In this document: piece by piece, positions 1-5,326 of the stretch
How the letters are laid out: each line of letters starts with the position of its first letter
Numbering within the stretch: the stretch's first letter is position 1
From: Schlegelella_A sp038258415
GTDB taxonomy: Bacteria > Pseudomonadota > Gammaproteobacteria > Burkholderiales > Burkholderiaceae_C
Assembly: GCA_038258415.1 (NCBI GenBank)
Contig: JBBSPY010000211.1
Location: 1 to 5,991, forward strand
Reading direction: 5' to 3'
Length of the DNA: 5,991 nt
Program-made: the position numbers and the translations under genes
The notes under the pieces: model-generated
Databases searched by the model: none
The model's input: only the letters and a program-made list of their open reading frames with translations
Told to the model about the DNA's origin: nothing

Positions 1-2285
1 TCCTCGACGCGAAAGCTGCCGCTCGACCAGCTCGTCTGTCGGCTCTGGTCGTCGCCCTGCTCTCCGGCCGCCGGCGTGTCGCGTTCGAGCGCAACGGCAT
101 AGACGCCGAGCTTGGCCGCAGGCGGGATCGGCCACGTCGTCGTCGCGCTTCGACCGTTGCCGCGCCAGACGAGCGGGATCTTGATCTCCTCGCCGCTGCC
201 TTCGTGCACGAGCTTCACGCGCGTCGGCAGCTGGTCGCGTCTCGCAGCGGCCAGGCCCTGCATCGTCTCGACGCGGACGAAGTGCTTCATCGACACCGTC
301 TCGCCGGCCCGGAACAGCGTGCGGTCGAACACCGTCGCGGCGCGCAGGCCCGGATGCGCGCTGCGACCCGTCGGCACGCTGAATCGCCACGGCTCGATGC
401 CCTTCTGCCAGCTCGAGAAGACGAACGCGACGTCGGCCTTGTCTCCTTCGGACCTGCCCGCGGCCTTCCGCACGGTGACGAAATAGCCGCTGTCGGCGAC
501 GCAGTCGTCGCCCGGCTCGGCGAGCGCGCGCGGCACGACGGCGAGACCGCGCGCGTCGCTGCGGCCGCTCCAGAGTGGCTTGCCGTTGCAGTCGTGCACC
601 GCGACGTCGGCACCTTCGACCGGCTTGCCGCGATCGAGCGACGTCACCCAGACGACGCTGTTCTCGCCGCCGAGCTTGAAGTGCACGCCCAGGTTGGTGA
701 CGAGCACGCCGGTGCGCACGTACATCGGCGCACGCTTGTCGAGCAGCGACTGGCCGAGCCGCGGCGACTCGATCTCGACGACGTGATAGCCGGGCTCGGG
801 CAGTGGGATGCCGACGACCTCGAACGGCCGCGGGTCGCCGCCCTCGAGTTGCGGCAGGGCGAGCGTCTTCGCGCCGGCGTCCTTGGCGAGCAGCGAGACC
901 TCGCGGCTGCCGACGTAGCGCTCGACGCGGCGGCGGATCGGCCGACCCTTCGAGTCCGTGTCGTTCTCGAACGTGTACCACTCGCGCTCGGGGTAGCCGA
1001 GCTGCCGGGCGCTGATCTGCGTCTCGTGGAACTTCTGCAGCCGCGCGTACCAGGCGAGGATGTCGGCATCGGTCGTAGGCCGCACGGTGCGAACCTTGCC
1101 CGCGCCCGCCGGGCGCAACTCGCCCTGCACGTGGCGCAGCGTCACCGGCAGCGCGCTTTCGGCGTCGCGCTCGACGATGCCGAACGGCGCCGCGGCGAAC
1201 TTGGCGATCGGCGGCGCCGCCCCGGTCTGCACGCGCAGCGGAAAGCTCGACGCGTTCGACAGCTTGCGGCCGGCGTTGTCGACCACGCCCGCGGGCAGCA
1301 CGATGTCGAACGCGGCGCTCTCGGCGAGCGGCGTCGGAAAGGCGACCTCGCTCACCTCGGGCGACTTGTCGTCCTTGTCGAACTTCGGGGCGATGGCCGC
1401 AGCGACATCGGCGCCCTGCACGGGCTTCAACCGCACCTGCGTGGCGATCGAGCGCACGATCGGCGCCGAGAAGCGCAGCGTCATCGGGCGGATCGGCAGG
1501 CACGGCGCTTCGGCGCGCTCGCGTTCGCAGCTGAACTCGGCGGTGAACGCGGGCCGCACTTCGTAGCGCCAACGCTGCTCGATCGTCGTCACGACCTGCG
1601 CGTTGCGCTCGGCGGCGATGCCCTTGCCCCACACCAGGCGCACCTGCGCGCCGTTGGCGAGCGGCCGGGCGCAGCGAACGAGCAGCGCGTTGGCGGCCTG
1701 CGCCGCCACGATGCGGCGGGCCTTCAGCACCGCGGCGCGTGCGTCGCCGCTCACCACCTGCAGCGCGATCTTCTCGCCGAGGCCTTCGACCTCGCACCAG
1801 GCGTTGGCGGTGACCGTCGACTCGACCGCGGCGCCTGACAGGCGCAGCAGGAAGTGCTGGTCTTCCTCGATGTCGCCGCCCGAAGGCTGGATCGACACGA
1901 CGGCCGGGCCACCGGTCGAGAAGTCGAAGGTGCGGAGGCCGGTGACGGGCGCAGTCGGCTTCCAGTCGGGCCGCAGCGTCGCCGTGCAGCGCGTGCCGGG
2001 CGGCAGCGCCTCCTTGAAGTCGTACAGCCACACCCGCTCGCTCGCCCAGCGGCCGGCACCGGCCGGCGTCGAGCCTCGGCAGGCGATCGAGAACGGGTCG
2101 GCGAGCCGCAGGTCACCGAACGGCACGACCGCCTCGGAAAACTTGACCGTGACCTGACGGATCCGGGCGACTTCGCCCTGCGGCGTGACGGCGACGACGG
2201 CCGCCGCCAGCGCTGCGGACGGCACGACCGCCAGCGAGCCGAACACGACGGCCGACGCAGCTGCTGCCGCAACGATGTGCTTCAT
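1..2285 (-). CDS. Alpha-2-macroglobulin family protein, N-terminal 761 residues (3' end beyond the window)
   Basis: Bacterial alpha-2-macroglobulins are large envelope proteins thought to trap and inhibit attacking proteases, often alongside peptidoglycan repair. The translation opens with a Sec signal peptide (KH at 2-3, Ala/Val-rich core, probable cleavage after ALA at 25-27). No lipobox cysteine is present, so a soluble periplasmic protein is expected rather than a lipoprotein like E. coli YfhM. Beta-rich Big-like/macroglobulin domains follow. The MG2 hallmark is DRTLFRAGETV from residue 654, with Ala where many relatives have Pro (YRPGETV). The frame leaves the window in SGSFRVE (755-761), the usual junction into the next MG domain. 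Eight cysteines fall in four close pairs (69/100, 164/205, 253/262, 566/595), suggesting disulfides. The start ATG at 2285 has AGGGAG 11 nt upstream. Relatives usually exceed 1,500 residues, so whether a thioester CxEQ motif exists cannot be seen here. The family call is firm; the exact subfamily is less so. Confidence 0.93.
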   Translation of the reverse strand, partial: MKHIVAAAAASAVVFGSLAVVPSAALAAAVVAVTPQGEVARIRQVTVKFSEAVVPFGDLRLADPFSIACRGSTPAGAGRWASERVWLYDFKEALPPGTRCTATLRPDWKPTAPVTGLRTFDFSTGGPAVVSIQPSGGDIEEDQHFLLRLSGAAVESTVTANAWCEVEGLGEKIALQVVSGDARAAVLKARRIVAAQAANALLVRCARPLANGAQVRLVWGKGIAAERNAQVVTTIEQRWRYEVRPAFTAEFSCERERAEAPCLPIRPMTLRFSAPIVRSIATQVRLKPVQGADVAAAIAPKFDKDDKSPEVSEVAFPTPLAESAAFDIVLPAGVVDNAGRKLSNASSFPLRVQTGAAPPIAKFAAAPFGIVERDAESALPVTLRHVQGELRPAGAGKVRTVRPTTDADILAWYARLQKFHETQISARQLGYPEREWYTFENDTDSKGRPIRRRVERYVGSREVSLLAKDAGAKTLALPQLEGGDPRPFEVVGIPLPEPGYHVVEIESPRLGQSLLDKRAPMYVRTGVLVTNLGVHFKLGGENSVVWVTSLDRGKPVEGADVAVHDCNGKPLWSGRSDARGLAVVPRALAEPGDDCVADSGYFVTVRKAAGRSEGDKADVAFVFSSWQKGIEPWRFSVPTGRSAHPGLRAATVFDRTLFRAGETVSMKHFVRVETMQGLAAARRDQLPTRVKLVHEGSGEEIKIPLVWRGNGRSATTTWPIPPAAKLGVYAVALERDTPAAGEQGDDQSRQTSWSSGSFRVE

Positions 2286-2296
2286 GGATACCACCA

Positions 2297-2302
2297 CTCC
2301 CT
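2297..2302 (-). promoter_or_regulatory. Ribosome binding site of the macroglobulin gene
   Basis: AGGGAG on the minus strand ends 11 nt before the ATG at 2285. The spacing is somewhat long, but this is the only purine-rich stretch near the start. It supports this ATG, which also gives a complete signal peptide. Confidence 0.6.
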
Positions 2303-2305
2303 GGG

Positions 2306-2322
2306 ACCGAGCGATTCTCGGT
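2306..2322 (-). repeat. Small inverted repeat upstream of the macroglobulin gene
   Basis: Perfect 6-bp arms ACCGAG and CTCGGT surround a 5-nt loop, just upstream of the ribosome binding site in the 104-bp gap between the protease stop and the macroglobulin start. No T-run follows on either strand, so it does not look like an intrinsic terminator. It could be a leader hairpin or a small operator; with 6-bp arms it could also be chance. Confidence 0.35.
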
Positions 2323-2389
2323 GCAGCGCAGAGCCTCGTCGCGGCGCGTGATGGCGGCATGAAGCCGACGCGAACCGAGTGTGCGGTGT

Positions 2390-4030
2390 TCAGCGCCCGG
2401 CGCGGCGATCGATCTCGAGTTGCTGGCGCTCGCCCGCGATCACGCGCAGACGCGAATCGACGACCGAGGCGTCGATGAAATCGGCCGGCGCGTTGCGCAC
2501 GGCGCGCTGCGCGGCTCGCAGTCGGTCGATGGCCCCGACGAGATCGCCCAGCGCATAGCGCGACTCGGCCTCGGCGCGCAGCGACCGCAAGGGCACACCG
2601 AGCTTGCCCCAGGCCTGGCCGAGCGCGCTCCAGGCGAGCGCATCGTTCGGGTGCAGCGCGACCCAGGTCTGCAGGTCGGAGGCCTCGGCCTTGAGCGCCG
2701 GGTTGTCGGGGTCGACCTCACGGGCACCGACGATCGCGGCCCGCGCTTCGAGCAGCAGCACCGGGCGCGATCCGTCCTGCGCCCACGGCCTGGCCGCCGC
2801 GAGCGCCGGTTGCACGGCGCCGCGGTCGAGATAGGACTGCGCCTGCATCAGCGCCACGGCACGCAGCGCCCGGTCGCTGCTCGCCGGGCTGCCACGGGCG
2901 ATGCCCATCGCCTTGGCGAACGCCGCATCGGCGCGCGCCCAGTTGCGCAACTGGCTCGCGGCCAGCGCCCCTTCGAGCGCGGCGCGGAAACGATCGGCCG
3001 GGGCGCCCTCGTTGTCGGCGTCGCGACCTTCCCATCGATGCAGGGCATCGGAGCGGGAATCCATCAGGACGCGGGCGCGCGCCTGCGCCGCGGTGTGCTC
3101 GAGCACGCTCACGCGCGGCGCCGTCGTGGCGATGCCGGCGCGCGCCTGCGCCTCGCCGATGCGCTCCGCCGTCAGCGGGTGCGAGCGCAGGTAGGGGAAG
3201 CCGCCGTAGTCGTTGAGGCGCTGCGAGAGGTCCATCTTCTCGAACATCGACGCCATGCCGCCCGGCGCGAAGCCGGCCGCCGTCATGACCTGGAAGCCGA
3301 TCCGGTCGGCCTCGCGCTCGACGTCGCGGGAGAAGTTGAGCTGCCCCTGGATCGCCGCCGCCTGCGAGCCGGTCACCACCGCGTTGATCGCATCGGGGTT
3401 GGAGCTGCGCGACGCCGCGATCAGGCCGACGATCAGCGCCGCCAGGCTCACCAGCGAGCGCCGCGAGTTGGCCGTGATCGAGCGGGCGATGTGCCGCTGC
3501 GTCACGTGCGACATCTCGTGGCCGATGACGGACGCGAGCTCGTCGCGGCTGGTCGTCAGCGCGATGAGCCCGAGGTGCACGCCGACGTAACCGCCCGGCA
3601 GCGCGAAGGCGTTGACGCTCGGGTCGCGAACCAGAAAGGGCTCCCAGGCGAAGCGGGCGTCGATGTCGGGCGTGATGTTGCCGAGCTGCCGGGCCTTGAG
3701 CAGCAGCGGCTGCCAGATCGACTCGAGGTACTCGAGGAGGAGCGGGTCGTCGAGGTAGTCGGGATCGACGCGGATCTCGCGCATGATCTCGTCGCCGAGC
3801 CTGCGTTCGGCGTTGATCGGGAAGCCCGCGGAGTCGGAGTCGCCGAGTGCCGGGAGCGACGGCTGGGCAGGCGGCGGCGAAAGCGGCGAGAACGAACCCG
3901 GCGATGGCGATGGTGATTGCGCCCTCGCCGGCGCCACCGCCCCGCCCGGCACGGCGAGCGCGCACGCGAGCAGCGTGGCGAGCAGCCGCCTCGGACGCGG
4001 CGCGGCGCGTGCGGCGATGGGGGCGGTCAT
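2390..4030 (-). CDS. M48 family metalloprotease with TPR-like C-terminus, BepA/YfgC-like
   Basis: This is a periplasmic zinc protease. In E. coli, BepA degrades stalled outer-membrane proteins such as LptD and assists their assembly at the BAM complex. The 546-residue product starts with a signal peptide (basic RPRR near 12-15, hydrophobic core, likely cleavage after ARA around residue 37), then a Ser/Pro-rich linker. The catalytic domain carries HEMSH at 171-175 within HEMSHVTQRHIARS, almost the BepA sequence. The third zinc ligand is predicted as E238 in EREAD (238-242). H284 in SHPL sits 46 residues after E238, close to the spacing of the BepA regulatory histidine (H246; E201). Roughly residues 340-535 are Ala-rich amphipathic helices consistent with TPR units. 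BepA is about 487 residues; the excess is mainly at the N-terminal linker. No Shine-Dalgarno is evident, but this ATG is the only start giving an intact signal peptide. It lies divergent to moaC and 104 bp ahead of the macroglobulin gene, possibly in an operon. Confidence 0.95.
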   Translation of the reverse strand: MTAPIAARAAPRPRRLLATLLACALAVPGGAVAPARAQSPSPSPGSFSPLSPPPAQPSLPALGDSDSAGFPINAERRLGDEIMREIRVDPDYLDDPLLLEYLESIWQPLLLKARQLGNITPDIDARFAWEPFLVRDPSVNAFALPGGYVGVHLGLIALTTSRDELASVIGHEMSHVTQRHIARSITANSRRSLVSLAALIVGLIAASRSSNPDAINAVVTGSQAAAIQGQLNFSRDVEREADRIGFQVMTAAGFAPGGMASMFEKMDLSQRLNDYGGFPYLRSHPLTAERIGEAQARAGIATTAPRVSVLEHTAAQARARVLMDSRSDALHRWEGRDADNEGAPADRFRAALEGALAASQLRNWARADAAFAKAMGIARGSPASSDRALRAVALMQAQSYLDRGAVQPALAAARPWAQDGSRPVLLLEARAAIVGAREVDPDNPALKAEASDLQTWVALHPNDALAWSALGQAWGKLGVPLRSLRAEAESRYALGDLVGAIDRLRAAQRAVRNAPADFIDASVVDSRLRVIAGERQQLEIDRRAGR

Positions 4031-4041
4031 GGGGTCTGGAG

Positions 4042-4064
4042 CGGTGTGGCGCCGGTGTGGCGCC
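4042..4064. repeat. Tandem 11-bp direct repeat in the divergent protease/moaC gap
   Basis: GGTGTGGCGCC occurs twice without interruption (4043-4053 and 4054-4064), and the 11-bp periodicity extends one base to the left. Each copy ends in the palindrome GGCGCC. The repeat occupies about half of the 48-bp region between the two divergent start codons, so any promoter of either gene must overlap or flank it. A period of about one helical turn would suit a DNA-binding protein, but replication slippage is an equally simple origin. Confidence 0.8.
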
Positions 4065-4069
4065 AGGGG
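4065..4069 (+). promoter_or_regulatory. Candidate ribosome binding site for the upstream moaC start
   Basis: AGGGG lies 9 nt before the ATG at 4079 and directly abuts the tandem repeat. It is the main argument for the longer moaC reading. The alternative GTG at 4130 has no purine-rich sequence in front of it. Confidence 0.45.
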
Positions 4070-4077
4070 TGCGTCGC

Positions 4078-4083
4078 TATGAT
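4078..4083 (+). promoter_or_regulatory. Possible -10 element (TATGAT) overlapping the upstream moaC ATG
   Basis: TATGAT matches five of six bases of the sigma-70 -10 consensus in a region otherwise poor in A+T. No convincing -35 hexamer is found 16-18 bp upstream, where the tandem repeat lies. If it is functional, transcription would begin near 4090 and the upstream ATG pair could not be translated, leaving GTG 4130 as the start. It overlaps ATGATG, so chance is a fair alternative. Confidence 0.25.
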
Positions 4084-4618
4084 GCCTGCGAACCTGTTTC
4101 CCTTCGATCGGCTTTGCCTGATTCGTTCCGTGCCGGCGCCTTCGTCACCCCTCACCCACTTCGACGCCGCCGGCGCCGCGCACATGGTCGACGTCTCGGC
4201 CAAGGCCCAAACCACCCGCGTGGCGCGGGCCACCGGCGTCATCCGCATGAAGGCCGAGACGCTGGCACTCATCGCCGCCGGAACGGCGAAGAAGGGCGAC
4301 GTGATCGGCATCGCCCGCGTCGCTGCGATCCAAGGTGCCAAGCGCACCGCCGACCTGGTGCCGCTGTGCCACCCGATCGCGATCACGCGGGTGTCGGTGG
4401 CGTTCGACGTCGACGCGGCAACGAGCGAGGTTCGCTGCACGGCCGAGGTGGAAACCGTCGGCCGGACGGGAGTTGAGATGGAAGCGCTCACCGCCGTGCA
4501 GGTCGGCCTGCTGACGGTCTACGACATGTGCAAGGCCGCCGATCGCGGCATGGTCATCGGCGGCGTGCGGGTGCTGGAGAAGCGGGGCGGGAAGTCGGGG
4601 GAGTGGAAGGCGGCGTGA
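4079..4618 (+). CDS. moaC: Cyclic pyranopterin monophosphate synthase MoaC
   Basis: MoaC works with the radical-SAM enzyme MoaA in the first step of molybdenum cofactor synthesis, converting the 3',8-cyclo-GTP intermediate to cyclic pyranopterin monophosphate in the cytoplasm. The body aligns with E. coli MoaC without gaps at the key sites, offset by 21: K72 in KKGD (E. coli K51), H98 in LCHP (H77), D149 and K152 in YDMCK (D128, K131), and K168 in GGKSG (K147). The GVEMEALTA segment is also intact, so the enzyme should be active. From ATG 4079 the product is 179 residues, about 18 longer than the E. coli protein. GTG 4130 in the same frame would give 162 residues, nearer the usual length. I keep 4079 because AGGGG precedes it, but the start is open. 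No moaA or other Mo-cofactor gene is in the window. It converges on the toxin gene with 31 bp between stops and no visible terminator hairpin. Confidence 0.95.
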   Translation: MMPANLFPFDRLCLIRSVPAPSSPLTHFDAAGAAHMVDVSAKAQTTRVARATGVIRMKAETLALIAAGTAKKGDVIGIARVAAIQGAKRTADLVPLCHPIAITRVSVAFDVDAATSEVRCTAEVETVGRTGVEMEALTAVQVGLLTVYDMCKAADRGMVIGGVRVLEKRGGKSGEWKAA

Positions 4619-4649
4619 GCGTCGAGGAATGCCCAACCAAGCGGCAGGC

Positions 4650-4967
4650 TCAGTGGTAGTCGTCTTCGCGCTGATGCCGTATGGCCAGCACGTTGACGAC
4701 GCTCTCGACCGCGATCTCGTAGAGCGCAACGTAGCCGGCCGATCGGAACGGGATGACGAGCTCGCGAAGAAACGGGCTTTCGCCGGCCTTGCGGTAGATG
4801 AAGGGTGCATCGCCCATGCGCCCCAGTGCTAACTCGATGGCGTTGACGGCGGCATGGGCGTCATCAAGGTCTACAGCCGAGCGCGCGCGATCAAGCAGGA
4901 ATTCGAACAGTCGCGCCAGGTCTTCGCGCGCGGCGGCGGTGTATCGGACCTCGAAGGCTCGGCTCAC
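4650..4967 (-). CDS. RelE/ParE family toxin of a type II toxin-antitoxin system
   Basis: The 105-residue product has the layout of the ParE/RelE plasmid-stabilisation fold. It has a first strand (FEVRYT at 5-10), a helical pair starting AAAREDLARLFEFL, then the later strands (FLRELVIPF, GYVALYEI, SVVNVLAIRH) ending in RHQREDDY, a very typical C-terminus of ParE-like toxins. ParE proteins poison DNA gyrase and RelE proteins cut mRNA at the ribosome; which applies here cannot be decided from the sequence. The start is GTG at 4967, giving the family-like N-terminus MSRAFEVRYT. There is no ATG nearby and no clear Shine-Dalgarno. The GTG overlaps the antitoxin stop as GTGA, so translation is probably coupled to the antitoxin, which helps keep antitoxin in excess. 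G+C over 4681-4920 is about 63% by hand count (152/240), lower than neighbouring genes, consistent with acquisition. Confidence 0.9.
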   Translation of the reverse strand: MSRAFEVRYTAAAREDLARLFEFLLDRARSAVDLDDAHAAVNAIELALGRMGDAPFIYRKAGESPFLRELVIPFRSAGYVALYEIAVESVVNVLAIRHQREDDYH

Positions 4968-5251
4968 CCGGCTTTCGCGCGGGCAAGAACCTGCTTGCGT
5001 CTGTCATCGATGCGGGCTCGCATCTCCATGTGGACTTCAGCAGCCGGGAAGTAGACCCCGGTCCGCTCCGCCTCCTTGCTCGAGCGCAGGCCGCGGGCGA
5101 TGAACTCGGCCTGGACGCGCCGACGGTGGATCGTCTCGCGCATCGCCGTCTCGATGAGCGCGGTCAGGGTCTCGCCATCGCGAAGAACGCTTTCGGCTGC
5201 CTCGCGGAGTTCGGGCTCGACGCGCAGCGATGGGAGGGTGGCGGTTTTCAT
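4964..5251 (-). CDS. Antitoxin partner of the RelE/ParE toxin, ribbon-helix-helix-like (YlcI/YnfO type)
   Basis: This 95-residue protein is encoded immediately ahead of the toxin and overlaps it by 4 nt, the standard antitoxin-first order. Its N-terminus (TATLPSLRVEP, then two helices around 14-24 and 29-45 separated by a DGET turn) fits a short ribbon-helix-helix DNA-binding domain. The charged C-terminal half, including AEFIARGL and the segment after TGVYF, would be the toxin-wrapping part. Such antitoxins usually neutralise the toxin and, with it, repress their own promoter. ATG 5251 is chosen because MKTATLPSLRVEP matches how related small proteins begin and because a -10-like element lies just upstream. 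An in-frame ATG at 5314 would add 21 unlike residues and overlap that element. No good Shine-Dalgarno is visible. The assignment as antitoxin rests mainly on gene pairing; the family name is a recollection of similar proteins. Confidence 0.85.
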   Translation of the reverse strand: MKTATLPSLRVEPELREAAESVLRDGETLTALIETAMRETIHRRRVQAEFIARGLRSSKEAERTGVYFPAAEVHMEMRARIDDRRKQVLARAKAG

Positions 5252-5259
5252 ATGGAGTC

Positions 5260-5279
5260 TGCGTTGCGCTTGCGACGCA
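5260..5279 (-). promoter_or_regulatory. Candidate operator palindrome of the toxin-antitoxin operon
   Basis: Arms TGCGTTGC (5260-5267) and GCGACGCA (5272-5279) pair at seven of eight positions around a 4-nt centre. The element sits 8 bp before the antitoxin ATG and touches the -10-like hexamer, so it would cover the transcription start. That is where an autorepressing antitoxin would be expected to bind. The function is inferred from position and symmetry only. Confidence 0.45.
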
Positions 5280-5284
5280 TTATG
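5279..5284 (-). promoter_or_regulatory. Possible -10 element (CATAAT) for the toxin-antitoxin operon
   Basis: CATAAT on the minus strand matches five of six bases of the sigma-70 -10 consensus and would start transcription near 5272, giving a leader of about 20 nt to the antitoxin ATG. No strong -35 hexamer is seen at the usual distance. Confidence 0.4.
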
Positions 5285-5326
5285 ACTGCGCGCGGCTCCA
5301 TCGGCGCCGAGCATACGGTGAATGCC

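Noticed and set aside
204..1838. A plus-strand open frame of over 540 codons opposite the macroglobulin gene
   Set aside because: Its translation is dominated by Arg, Ala, Asp and His with no domain-like pattern, as expected for an antisense shadow in GC-rich DNA. The minus frame has a signal peptide and macroglobulin motifs.
2381..3916. A plus-strand open frame of over 500 codons opposite the protease gene
   Set aside because: It is Arg-rich low-complexity sequence with no recognisable motif, lying antisense to a clear M48 protease with intact catalytic residues.
4027..4491. Minus-strand open frames over moaC
   Set aside because: The plus frame encodes MoaC with all catalytic residues aligned to E. 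coli; the antisense frames show no family features.
4619..4649. Possible bidirectional terminator between the converging moaC and toxin genes
   Set aside because: The 31-bp gap has no convincing inverted repeat and no T-run on either strand.
4647..4659. GGCTCAGTGGTAG, which resembles the D-arm of a tRNA gene
   Set aside because: No acceptor, anticodon or T-arm with GGTTCGA-like sequence is found at the right distances. The stretch is explained by the C-terminus and stop of the toxin gene.
5252..5314. Longer antitoxin starting at the ATG at 5314
   Set aside because: The extra 21 residues do not fit a ribbon-helix-helix N-terminus and would run through the candidate -10 element and operator.
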